Source of the DNA: Undaria pinnatifida
Lineage: Eukaryota; Sar; Phaeophyceae; Laminariales; Alariaceae
Reading direction: 5' to 3'
Assembly (NCBI GenBank): GCA_012845835.1
Contig: JABAKD010000023.1
Coordinates: 18,453,027-18,517,026, forward strand
Length of the DNA stretch: 64,000 nucleotides
Shown here: piece after piece, positions 54,631-64,000 of the stretch
Layout of the letters: each line of letters opens with the position of its first letter
How positions within the stretch are numbered: position 1 is the first letter of the stretch
Program-made: the position numbers and the translations under genes
The notes under the pieces: model-generated
Seen by the model: only the letters and a program-made list of their open reading frames with translations
The model's database searches: none
What the model was told of the DNA's origin: nothing

Positions 54631-54910
54631 GCGTACGTGAAAAGCCCAAGACCACCGAGTCTAAGAACGACTTTTATTGCGAACCCTCGCCCGATCCACG
54701 AGACACAGCAGGTTGTGAGTTTGCTTGCGTGTATCCCCACTCCACAGAAGCACCACCACCACCACCCCCCAACAGTTTGCTTGCGTGTATACCCACTCCA
54801 CATAAGCACCACCACCACCCCCAACAGGCTTCAACACGGGCAAGCAACGCATTATTTTCCGCGGTTCAGGGCCTTTGCGCCTGCTGTGGTAGCGATCAAC
54901 CCCTGTAGGC
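54631..54910 (-). repeat. Dispersed GTG-rich repeat, copy 3 (inverted)
   Basis: Reverse-complement relative of 5641-6000 and 6366-6760. CACGTGAAAAGCCC-like start, CCACTCCACAGAAGCACCAC and a (CAC)n run, then the same block repeated (GTTTGCTTGCGTGTAT twice, 60 bp apart), and TTTGCGCCTGCTGTGGTAGC. It abuts the previous repeat directly. Confidence 0.7.
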
Positions 54911-55217
54911 CCAGTTTAATCGAAGCCACACAGCAGCAGTTTTTGTGAAAATGTCAAAATTCCTTCTAAAACCAAGTAATAAGGAACTCCCCCCCGGGAA
55001 AAAAGTCCGTATAATTTAAGGCGTAAAAAGATGCACGAGGTATGGGATCGGAGCCGAACGGAGCGCATCTGCTTGCTGCTGTACGTACTACTGCTGCACT
55101 GCTGTAGCGCATGCTTCTTAGGTTGTTTGTTGGCGGGGCGGATTGGTCGGGTGGTGGGTGGGTGGTTAGGTGGGTGGTTGGGTGGCTGACTGGGTTCGTA
55201 TCTGAATGAGTGCACGT
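54911..55217. repeat. Fragment of the 43-45 kb tandem family
   Basis: 55085-55210 (CTGCTGTAGCGCATGCTT..., then GGTGGGTGG tract, TGAATGAGTG) resembles 43700-43820. The preceding 170 bp are unassigned. Confidence 0.45.
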
Positions 55218-55505
55218 TTGTTTTGAATTTGCATTAGAACCTTATGTACGTAAGGTAAGACCTCCGACGGTGATAGGGGATGCGGATGTTGTGGAACCCC
55301 GGGGATTTTCCTGATCCTTGCCCACGGCGAAAAAAGTTACACATGCTTGCCAAGCGCGACACACTGCACGGATCGCGCCGAAACCTCGACTAAAGCGACC
55401 GCAGGGTCCGAATTATGCCCACCCCCTTTGGCGTTTCGGATAAAGGTGCGAGCACGAAGAGATATGTCCGAAAACAAAAGCAAACAATGCAATTATACGT
55501 ATACC
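55218..55505 (+). repeat. ~290-bp dispersed repeat, copy 2
   Basis: Partner of 52805-53095, including TTATGTACGTAAGGTAA, CCCCGGGGATTTTCCTG and GCGTTTCGGATAAAGG. Confidence 0.75.
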
Positions 55506-57095
55506 TGGTACATGTAACGAAGTGTTACTTAATGATATGTTGCAATGTAACGTTAGCTGTTGTTAGTATTGAGCTTGTTGCTAGATATGCAGACGGTTAT
55601 GGTTGTGTTACCAACCTAACACCTGGTCATGCATGATGAGCATTTTAATGCACTGTCATTTTTTTCCATGGTTCCATTATCACCCCTTAAAGTTAGTATA
55701 ATATGTGAATAAGGCAGTATCAGTACACTTGTTAAATGGTGTACGTACATTCCTCGTGATCTTAATACCTAGATTAATGATGGTTGTAAGTCTAAAGGAG
55801 ACTTGATATTACTTTTTCCATGTAATACGTCAACGTTAATTTCCGTGTCACCTGACACGTTAATGTCTTCATCAGGGTTCATTTAAAAGCTTACTGAAAA
55901 CGGGCGATCGCTGTATTGCGCAGCTTGCAAATATGAATATCGACCCAAAAATTGTCGAGCTCACAGCTGACGATGTTGGAGAAATGTTACATAATACAGT
56001 GATGGGCGATACATAATTTCGTACAGCTGTTGCTGGACCATGAGTTCTGCCACTTATCGCACAGGGGATCTTCCTCGCTGGCGTGATTACAATGTGTCCC
56101 GTAAATTATAACATTACCTGGAAGATCTTCTTTATAGTAGTCGAGCGTGCGGGCAATGTGAGGGGAACCTTGAACGGCATGTACTGGGTGACTTTACTAG
56201 AATGTTTCGACTTCCTTCTGTTGTTTGTGAGAGTCGTTACACTTTTTTTGGTGCAACTCTGTCCGTTCGCGGCGAAAGCAGCACGGGGTTACGAACATGG
56301 CCGGGGGATACAAAAACTCTTAAGTAGCATCTCTATCCTTTTCTGCTTGTGTCCAAAGTCTTTGAGAGTTGACCGACCTAGGTCGTGATGTGTGCTCGAA
56401 ATACATACCCGCATCGCTTGGTACCATGCAACAGCAGCAGCAGTTTGGCAACGCTGTTCATTTTGCACACCTAGTGCTCCGCCATCACAACTTTCCTCCA
56501 GGCACAAACCGCAGGGTACATCTGAAACATGAAGTAGAATGACGGTGCCAAAGGGCAGAGGTCGTAGGGGTCGGTGTCTGGTGCCCCACCTGAGTTGGTA
56601 GACGGTTGAAGTCAGCACGTGCACACCACCATAACTCGTAGATGGGACAAGCTCACAGTATCAGATAGCTTTTTCAAAAAAGGAAAACGGGGTGTACAGG
56701 CACGCACTACAGGTGTACGCCATCCGCAACGGATAAAATTTGATATTCACCTGTGAGGAGATATACGCTATAAGAGAGTAATTACCTGGCACCACGATAC
56801 CTGATATACGGTTGTGTTTTCTTCGCATCAAACTTTTTTTCTTCGCATCAAACTGTTCCCTCCAGCCATCGGGATCCATCACACCCACTGTCCGCCCCGA
56901 CGTCTCATCCTAGCGAGAAGCTTTGCATTCAAAACCACGATATATGCATCATATCGTAACAAGGGCGCACTTAATGCAAGGTTTCTGCACTGACGTGCAA
57001 TGATTAATGACTGTGATCCAACGACTAAACTACTATTATACCACTGTACCAGGTATGTACGTACCGGGTATTTATAAGAAAAAATGAAAAATACA
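55506..57095. other. No gene; partial dispersed repeats
   Basis: 55519-55610 and 55960-55985 match 45475-45640. GCACTGACGTGCA (56987-56999) has a relative GCGCTGACGCGCA at 57245. 56289-56624 and 56661-56888 (minus) are open for 111 and 75 residues without motifs. Confidence 0.4.
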
Positions 57096-57431
57096 TTTTT
57101 TTTTTTTTTTTTTTATCCTCCGGCGGATGGGGAAAAATAAAGCTTTAGCTCACCACACTTCCACGTATTTTCATACGCGTCGTGTTATTCACCTTAGCGG
57201 TGAGATCGAAAAATTACCACCATAGCTGATGCTTCAGGATTTCTGCGCTGACGCGCATCCCTTCGTGAAAGTGATCCCTTTTTTGTCCTGGTGGTGCAGG
57301 TGCGGGGGTCGTTGTGGTGCTGCGGCTGGTAGCACTAATATGGGCAACTGAAATAGGTGTGCTTCCGTAATCTCTGACGGGTTGTGTCTGTGCCGGCCTC
57401 ATTGGCGCAACAGCGATTTGTAGCGCTGGAT
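57096..57431 (-). repeat. Poly-T-headed dispersed fragment and spacer
   Basis: 57096-57166 is the inverted counterpart of 2499-2560, its A-tail appearing as a T20 run. The remainder to 57431 contains ACCACCAGGAC- and CCGCAGCAC-type triplets on the minus strand (PAPAPPG), with no known domain. Confidence 0.5.
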
Positions 57432-57905
57432 ACATGTATATTTAAAATATTTTCTTCGTTTTTTTTTTGGCTCGCTGCTCCCTGGCGGCCGAGTGTTTCT
57501 TCTCGCACTTTCGGCCGCGGGGCAAGCTAGCCTGCATGGGTACATTATGAAGCATGTCTGGATCTCGGCCGAGCTCCGTGACGGCGCTCGGCGCATTAAA
57601 CGTCGCTTAGCTGGCTAATATTTGGCAAGGGATTGCGTTCCGCCTCGCTGAGACGAGCAGATCATTTGGAACACCCCATTTTTTTTTTCAAATTTTGATT
57701 GTTTGATTAACTTTCTTTTACAATTTTTTGTTCTTCGTTTTATTCGTAAAAAAATGGCCCGCTGCTCAACTAATTTCAGCAGCAGCACAACAGCAGTAGT
57801 AGCAGCAACCGTCCTGAGTAAATTAACCTCACTCAGCACCAGCACAACAGCAGCAGCAGTAGCGGCAACGTACAGCAGTAGTAGCAGCAGTACACATGTG
57901 GATCG
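57432..57905 (-). repeat. Dispersed repeat, inverted copy of 25.6-26.0 kb
   Basis: See 25575-26041. On the minus strand it runs from the CTG-rich tract to ...AAATATACATGTA. The short frame MRRAPSRSSAEI...KKKRR (57399-57596) parallels the other copy. Confidence 0.75.
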
Positions 57906-60060
57906 GATTAGTGTGGGGTTTGGGGGCGCGCCGCCTGGGCTGGTTCGGCCCCGGATCTCCATGTGGGTGCGTGGACATGGGTGCAGACACACAAGGGTAA
58001 AACGGCCTGCGCTGGCGGCCGCTTGTCGAGGCAGGAGCGAAAGAAACCGTCTGAGGGCGTGGTCGACCCGGTGTGTTTATATTTTTCTTGTGGGGTAACT
58101 AGACGTGTCCGAATGTAAGGACCGTTTTTACGTAAACAGATAGACATATCCCGGTAATATATTTCCGGACATACTGGACACAGCGGATGCCAGCAGGAGG
58201 AGAGGTTGGGAGGTAGAGGCCAGGAGCAGCCGAGTGTTGGAACGCGCGCCACAGGGCACGGCTTGCATCTCTCCACGCGGGACACGGGGCTCACAGGGAC
58301 ATAGAGCGGGGAAAGCTTGGAAGATGGCGCCGCGCGCGGCGAAGGTAGCAGGCATCGCGAGCGCAGCATGCACGCGAATCTCGACCAGGGCAAATATTTT
58401 TTGGGGCAGAGTGGAACCATGGGTAAGTTTCCATGGTATTTAACTCCTTATTGGCGATAGCCAAACTCAGGTATATACACGGTGCTGTGGCCAAAAATCG
58501 GATACAGTTCTATTTCAGCGTTCGCCACGCGCCCAGGACGCCATCTATTTGGCTGGGTGGATCGGTTCTGGATCTGTTGCTATTATCGTACACAATTCAT
58601 ACACACATACATTTAGGACCACATTCATCACGTAGTGGCGGGTTCAGGCGGGAACACTATTGATCGAGCTCTACTTTCTACGGGGATAAACGAGGAGTAC
58701 ATCAAGGTTTCGGTTCCCCTCGAACACAGTACCAAAGCGTTGAACACTACTACCTCCAACTCATGGAATATTCTACCACGTACGTACGCCACACAAACCG
58801 AAATTGTTGCCGCCAACCAGTTACTTATTGTACAACATCCAAGAGCGACTGACATTGGCTGGTCAACGCTATCCATAGCCACCAAGTGCAAACACATGTG
58901 GCGTACTATATAGCAACGAGCACTATTAATCCACGTGCAGTACACAGCATCCCCTGACCACTAATAATTTGTTCGTTTGGGCGTACCTACTACCAGGTAC
59001 ATCAGTACGACGTGCACCCACCGTTGTCACACTCTCCCCGCTGAGTACGACTCTTTCTTTCGGGCAATGCACTAGATCATGCCACACGTTTCCTCTAAGA
59101 AGTGCAATGGGGTTCATCTATGTGAGTACACGTAACACCATCAGTACAGGTGGAAAACGTTTTTCACGTGTGTTACCGCCCCCGGGATGTCACGTTACCC
59201 GCATCCCGAAGGGGAACCTTGTACTTTATATTTTACTGATGAGGCTGAACACGAGAACGCGTACATGGCAACTCAAGAACCGCCAATGCAGCAGCTTAAT
59301 GTATTTCGGAGCTTGACCACAACCGTAAATCTATCACGTTCCTCTTGCCCACGCTCTTTCTAGTGTCGTCGACGACAAAGGGTGCAGAAACACCATTGCG
59401 CTTAAGTCGCACAAGCACGACAAGAAGGAAAAACGCCCTATGCCGCTGGTTAGAGACCCCTGATGCGTACCTGGTATACAGTATTAGACCCAAAATTATT
59501 ATTACACAGTCGGATTCATCAGTCCAACACGACCGTTTTCGACTGAAGCCCAATCGGACTTTCGTACACAGTCGAAATATACATTTTTCGACAGTTTTTC
59601 GACTCAACTATTCTCGGCTGATTTTTTACTTTTTCCACTGCACCTGCCAGTCCAAAAATTACGTTAGACCCATGGCATTGCTCATCCTACCTCGAAACAC
59701 ACACCCACCCCCGTACCAGGTACCACATATCAGTATCATACAACAACACTGACGCTGGTTTGACTGCCCTTCCTTGCCTTTATACGTTTGGTCAGATTTC
59801 GTACTGGTATGACCGTAATATTACTACTGTTGTTACGGTTTCAGCAGGTACGGGATTCGCGTCACGCAGCTGTATGCCTTGGTACGAGTAGCTAGGGGTA
59901 CTGCCTCGTGATTGTTCTGCATGCTGTGATGACATTGTATGATCAGAGCATCGGCACGAGGGAGGCAGGAAGCGGAAATGTTTGTATTTTGTGTGCGGAC
60001 CCGCGGGCCCACGCGCATGGCGCCTGCAAGTCATCAATGGCTCTCAGCTGTAAGTTTGAA
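57906..60060. other. No recognised gene
   Basis: Frames of up to 170 residues overlap on opposite strands (57908-58420). The GC-rich 58230-58400 segment reads APRAAKVAGIASAACTRIST on plus and is equally open on minus. 59201-59224 carries the ACAAGG hairpin end motif. No family recognised. Confidence 0.35.
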
Positions 60061-60505
60061 AAAGGCGGATCCGCGGGCCAGATCCGCGGGTTTGACCCGC
60101 GGGTCAGCCCTAAACAACTCGCGGGTCATTATGGTTTGACTCGCGAAGTGACCCGTATCTTGCGGGTCATGACCCGACCCGACCCGCGACTTTTTGAAAA
60201 CCTCTTGACCCGACCCGACCCGCGACATTTTGAAAACCTCTTGACCCGACCCGACCGGACACGCGAGATTTTGAAACCTCTTGACCTGCCCAGACCCGAC
60301 CCACGAGACTTTGAAGCCTCTTGACCCGACCCGACCCGACCCGCGAGATTTCAAAAAGCTCTTGACCCGACCCGACCCGCGAGATTTCAAAAAGCTCTTG
60401 ACCCGACCCGACCCGACCCGACCCGTGAGATTTTAAAACGTAATGACCCGACCCGACCCGCGAGATTTTGAAACCCCCTTGACCCGACCCGCCGGTCGGG
60501 TCATG
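60061..60505. repeat. GGGTC/GACCC minisatellite
   Basis: Units of roughly 35-50 bp of the form (GACCC)n followed by GCGAGATTTT or GCGACTTTTT, GAAA and CCTCTT are repeated about eight to ten times. The GACCC count per unit varies from two to four. Arg/Gly/Ser-rich minus-strand frames (60034-60601) are by-products. Confidence 0.9.
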
Positions 60506-60530
60506 ACCAGTGAAAAGCCCTGATTTTTTT

Positions 60531-60562
60531 GGGTCGTGGGTTCTAATCCCACATCCAGCATA
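60531..60562 (+). tRNA. tRNA 3'-half-like fragment
   Basis: GTGGGTTCTAATCCCAC is a perfect 5-bp T-stem with a TTCTAAT loop, matching the box B consensus GGTTCRANTCC, and is followed by ATCCAGCA like an acceptor 3' strand. Upstream is the minisatellite, not a tRNA 5' half, so this is a fragment, perhaps of a tRNA-derived retroposon; A-rich sequence (AATAAAAAAAATTC) follows. Confidence 0.5.
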
Positions 60563-61137
60563 ATAAAAAAAATTCAGGTTTTTTCCCACGTCGAACTTCA
60601 AGAATACTCACCTCGGTATCCCCAGGAAATGAAACTGCTTGGATATTGAAAGGTCCGCCCGTATATCCGGCCGACCTGCTGTCCCGCCGTTTCAGGGGGG
60701 TAGTGTTATAAGGCTTAGTTTGGGTAGGCTATTGGTTAACCTTTTGCAAGTGTTCAAACGGACCAATACCCCACTAATACCTTAACACTATCAACTAGAT
60801 CACAAAGTCACAGCAGTGTCTCTGTGGTCTAGTGGATAGTCCTGTAGACCTATTTCCAAATATTATAGATTTCCTGAGCGGCCTCTAATTTTTCTGTTTC
60901 CCACACTATAAGTTTAAGATATTCTCCTCTATTCTTCTCTACGGACGACTACGCGGGGGGCTGGGATGTCTGAAACAGCGCTTTTCAGATTTTGATTTTT
61001 TTTTTTCGAAATTCAATACCACGCAAGTTGAGTTTCAACTTATCAATCGGTCTTACTCACAGCTGATGTTTCTCATTTTTATAAAATACCACGTACCGGT
61101 ACTACTACACCAGGTTTTTACATACCAGGTACTACGA
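60563..61137. other. No gene; tRNA 5'-half-like word at ~60820
   Basis: CTCTGTGGTCTAGTGGATAG (60820-60839) resembles the 5' end and D-arm (box A) of a tRNA, but no anticodon or T-arm follows. The rest is AT-rich. Confidence 0.4.
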
Positions 61138-61650
61138 ACACACATTTGGTGGATTTGAGATCCGATTCTGAGATTGAGAACACGGCAATACATGAAATTT
61201 CGAAACTTTCATAAAAAAAGAAATCATGATCGCGTGTCGCGAATCGGGTCAAAAGGTTGGGTTCCACCTGAAGATAATACGTGTGTTGAAAAGTCGTTTT
61301 CTGGTACATAGTATCAATTCAGGATACACGGAGATTGTCGAAGCGCACCACAACACATGAACACACAGCTACCACCGCATCGAACTATACACATACCATA
61401 CTGCGGTGCTATCGTCGTACTCGTAGCACCACCGCATTATTTATTACCGCTTTTCACAGGAGAGTATAATGGTGACGACGTCGTCACTCTCTCCCCCAAG
61501 CCACAGCTTCAATCGACCGTTGCTGTTGTTGTTGTTGTTCTCACATCAACTCGCATAATATGTCCGTTGTCACAGGACAGGATCCAGTCACTCTTGAGCT
61601 GAGGAATACCCCCAGGCAAAAAAAACAAACCGAAGGCGGTACGCGCACAT
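61138..61650 (+). repeat. Compact copy of the composite repeat
   Basis: Three families that lie apart at 22.6-26.7 kb are contiguous here: 61138-61397 (matches 22650-22920), 61418-61500 (matches 26055-26155) and 61512-61650 (matches 26587-26665 and 10855-11275). It provides an empty-site reference for the insertion in the other copy. Confidence 0.75.
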
Positions 61651-62100
61651 ATCACAGTTGCCTCTGCCAGAAACGTACAAAAATTGAAATCGGGAGCCAG
61701 CCTACGATGTGCCAGGTCCATACTGATGCATACATCTCACTACTCGTGCCTGGAAAAATCGACTACTTGGTAAACCACTTGCCACCCAGGAAAGACTACC
61801 ACGTATATATTACACGTAGTACCTATTGCTACGTATACGCACGTCAGACGCGAGTTAACTAGAAACAAGAAACTAAGAAGAGAAAATAAGAGAAAGGAAA
61901 GAAAAAGAAGGAAAAAAAAGAAATCGAAAAAGGAATGGAACAAAAAGAAAATTCAAGAAAAGCAAGAAAAGGCAAGACAAGAAGAGTAAGCAAGGAAAGG
62001 AGAAGGGGAAAAACATCATACTATTAATAGCAGACCCTAGGAACTGACTAAAGACGGCATTGGGCTTATAGAGGGTATCAAGTGCACCAATGGCACTGGG
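61651..62100. repeat. Polypurine tract and spacer
   Basis: 61860-62010 is almost purely A and G (GAAAGAAAAAGAAGGAAAAA and similar), giving Phe/Leu/Ser-rich minus frames that are not genes. It may be the pyrimidine-rich 3' tail of the LINE on the minus strand, which starts just beyond. Confidence 0.6.
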
Positions 62101-62197
62101 CAGAGAGCGCAACAAGGCGAGGAAGTCAGGGCGACCTTACGCTAACTTGTGACGGCCGTTGGAAGGCCCACAAATTTCAAGACGACGATGGCCAGAC

Positions 62198-62386
62198 TCA
62201 GACTTGAGTCTCTTGGGAAGGATGCCCCCCCCCCCCCCCTCCCCCTCTCCCCCCCTCCCCCCCTTCCCCCCTCCCCCCCCCCTCCGGCCGCTTAGAGATG
62301 CCGACGGTGGGTGGCGCTGCCGCGGCTTTTTCGTGTCGCTCTGCAGCTTTGCGTCTCTCCGTCTCATGCCATTTCCGCGTGAACAA
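62198..62386 (-). pseudogene. LINE C-terminal basic region
   Basis: KWHETERRKAAERHEKAAAA is a charged helical tail that follows the post-RT region in another frame, then poly-Gly/Glu encoded by the polypyrimidine tract. The homopolymers make the true end uncertain. Confidence 0.6.
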
Positions 62387-62441
62387 ATCGGCTCCCTCCT
62401 CTACCCGTCGAAACCATCTGCCGGCTGCTTAAAGAAGCTTT

Positions 62442-62732
62442 TCACCACCTTTCGAATTTCATTCCAAAGATCGACATATCCCCCTTCAGATGCACCAACC
62501 AGTCCTTTTCTTGCCCTCCTGAGTAGCCCGTACCCCCAACAAGCTCCCCAAACATCACCCTCTGTGGCAGACGCTCCTCCCTCACACGCGCTACGAACCC
62601 CGCAAATAATACCCTCCGTTTGCGCACTATCGCCTGTATGCTCTTGGAAGCTGTTTTGGCAAGCGCGTCGGCGTACGATAGGGCGTGGTCGTCGCGCTTC
62701 CGCTTCCGCCATCCAAGGCATCGGAGGAGCAT
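62442..62732 (-). pseudogene. LINE post-RT domain
   Basis: 96 residues: LLRCLGWRKRKRDDHALSYA, then RKRRVLFAGFVARVREERLP and RVMFGELVGG. The WRKRKRDD and RVLFAGFVAR blocks are typical of the region after the RT palm/thumb in this LINE group, where the template RNA is bound. It is joined to the palm frame through a small frame change near 62740-62765. Confidence 0.8.
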
Positions 62733-62763
62733 GGAGTGGTGAACCCATCGTAGCCTGTCATAG

Positions 62764-63390
62764 TCAGGCGTTGGGGCTCCACGTCATGCAACGGTAGAGT
62801 AGTGTCTCGACCACCTCGGCTTTAAGCAACCGCACCTTCAACCGTAAGCGCACACAGGGGCGATAATAAATTTCCATCTTGTACCGATGGAAGTACGCCC
62901 AGGCCCTCTGAAGACGCCGCGTTATTTCAATGCTAAGGTCTCTGTCTGCGGTGTTAGCCCCGCCCAAGTGCACAAACTCGATTATTTGTTTATATACTTG
63001 GCTGGCTGCATTGACGGTGAACGACACCTTCCCCCCTCGTTTGGTTTGCAGGCACACGGTCTCTGTTTTTGCCTCGGATGCCGTAAGCCCGAACGCTGAG
63101 CACGCAGTCACGATCACCGTCATCATCATCTCCAGCCCTTCTGATGATCGCGACACGATGCCCGCATCGTCAGCGTACTGCATACCCCACAATCTCTGCA
63201 CCTCCTCCTCTTCCTTCCCCCCCCGTCCGTCGACTTTGCCTGTGCGTGAAGTGCCCTTCTTCTCGCTTTTATCCTTCTTTCGTTGGAGCTGCATCATGTT
63301 GTCCGTGATGGCTGCATCAGCGAGGAAGCGTTTCTCGGCCACACGCAGTACCGCCGTGAAAAACATGTTGAACAGCAGTGGCGCGAGCAC
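62764..63390 (-). pseudogene. LINE reverse transcriptase, palm and thumb
   Basis: 208 residues starting in motif B (LAPLLFNMFFTAVLRVAEKR). The catalytic motif C is MQYADDAGIVS, with the two Asp at residues 74-75 (63166-63171). A Lys/Glu-rich insertion (KKDKSEKKGTSRTGKVDGRG) sits between motifs B and C. The in-frame TAA at 63397-63399 lies inside FDVGQGLR-stop-GYVLAP, where the family has an uninterrupted motif. Confidence 0.88.
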
Positions 63391-63561
63391 GTATCCTTAC
63401 CTGAGACCTTGCCCCACGTCGAACTTATCCGTGTACTCTCCATGATCCAACCGCACGCATGCTTGCATGCCGTCTTGGAATTGGCGGATGACTGCGAGCA
63501 CTCTCGGTGGCACGCCAAAACGAGAAAGGACATCTCACAGAAGGGTTTGATCGACGGAGTC

Positions 63562-63993
63562 CTATGCTTTGGTGAGGTCGATGATGCACAAGAACAAGGG
63601 AGTGTCCTTCTTCCGCGCCAGTTCCTGCAGGCGTCGTACCACGAACATCATGTCAACCGTCGAGCGTTGGGGTCTGAACCCACACTGTGGCTCCGGCAGA
63701 ATAATCTCACGTTCGCAAAAGTCACTCAGGCGACCCGCATTGACTTTTAGAAGTACTTTGCCAGCGTGAGCCACGAGGGAGATGCCACGACAAATGCCAC
63801 ACTATCCCATCGTTCTTCTTGTGAAGCACCCTAATCGTTTCATCGTTCCATTTTTGCGGCATGCCACCTCTCCTCCACACAACGACGACGATGTCGTGGA
63901 ACTTTCCGAGAGTCCATATCTCCATCGTCGGCCAAGGCCCTTCAAGGGTTCTGCCGGGAGACCATCGGACCTTACCGCCTTTCGGTTCGCCAA
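63562..63993 (-). pseudogene. LINE reverse transcriptase, N-terminal motifs
   Basis: 63562-63774 encodes [20 protein letters not shown], then [18 protein letters not shown] (RT motif 1-2 region of LINEs) and [10 protein letters not shown], the start of motif A with its Asp. Upstream, in other frames, are ANRKAVRSDGLPAE (63950-63990) and WNDETIRVLHKK. The endonuclease domain, if any, lies beyond the window. Confidence 0.85.
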
Positions 63994-64000
63994 CGCACGG

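Larger units (their letters stand above)
62137..63999 (-). mobile_element. LINE (non-LTR retrotransposon), 3' part, frameshifted
   Basis: Minus-strand RT and downstream region of a LINE, entering from the right window edge. In order: an RT N-terminal segment (63722-63993), fingers (63562-63774), palm with YADD (62764-63390), a post-RT region with the conserved block RKRRVLFAGFVAR (62442-62732), and a basic C-terminus (62198-62386) running into poly-Gly from the C-rich tract at 62224-62282. Several frame changes and one in-frame stop make this copy inactive. No LTR is seen. Such an enzyme is the class expected to mobilise SINEs. Confidence 0.88.

Noticed and set aside
60531-60850. Permuted tRNA gene (3' half upstream of 5' half), as known in some red algae
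   Set aside because: The 3'-half acceptor strand (ATCCAGC) does not pair with the start of the box-A-like word at 60820, the gap of about 250 bp is too long, and no anticodon arm is present.
61740-62115. Phe/Leu/Ser-rich minus-strand frames suggesting membrane proteins
   Set aside because: They are translations of a polypurine tract on the complementary strand.
1-64000. CRISPR array, rRNA genes or bacterial operon structure
   Set aside because: Tandem arrays here have long, irregular units without uniform short repeats and spacers. No conserved rRNA segment was recognised, and the gene content is purely eukaryotic retroelement.

Overview
This window is repeat-dominated DNA from a eukaryotic nuclear genome. 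There are no operons, no ribosome-binding-site-led reading frames, and almost no long open frames. Every stretch with recognisable protein homology belongs to a retroelement: a tyrosine-recombinase (DIRS/Ngaro-type) retrotransposon, a Ty1/copia LTR retrotransposon and a LINE. The rest is tandem arrays, dispersed repeat pairs, trinucleotide-rich tracts (CAG/CTG, GTG, AAC) and homopolymers. This mix is typical of large protist or algal genomes. A seaweed or other stramenopile-like alga is possible, but the window has no host gene that would fix the lineage, and I do not name a species.

Layout. 0-5.6 kb: tandem arrays (982-2955, 3331-4080) and featureless DNA, with a perfect GC-rich hairpin at 4552-4583. 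5.6-15 kb: dispersed repeat families, two GCTCG-rich palindromic clusters, a tRNA-derived SINE (12549-12843) and a 390-bp tandem array (13865-14860). 15043-21580: a complete Ty1/copia element with 667-bp LTRs and a 5-bp target duplication. Its genes are decayed, and a PIF/Harbinger-like element with 56-bp inverted termini is nested inside it (20038-20872). 22.6-26.7 kb: an older composite repeat split by a ~3.1-kb insertion that contains a 917-bp tandem triplication with a chimeric middle copy. 27-33.7 kb: further palindromic clusters, dispersed repeats and a small unassigned reading frame (32001-32219). 33736-42713: a 9-kb minus-strand Ngaro/DIRS-type element with split direct repeats, Gag, RT, RNase H and a tyrosine recombinase with all visible catalytic residues. 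Its gag appears to be interrupted by a 2.2-kb intron full of tandem repeats. 43-60 kb: more tandem and dispersed families, including a second SINE copy (51911-52205). 60-62 kb: a GGGTC minisatellite, tRNA-like fragments and a compact copy of the composite repeat. 62.1-64 kb: the 3' part of a LINE on the minus strand, cut by the window edge.

How the parts relate. Three autonomous-type retroelements (YR, LTR and non-LTR) supply reverse transcriptase and integration functions. The SINEs would depend on LINE machinery, and the nested inverted-repeat element would depend on a transposase encoded elsewhere. The rest of the window is largely their debris and the products of unequal crossing-over. 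Similarities are by eye from the printed sequence; no alignment or database search was run.
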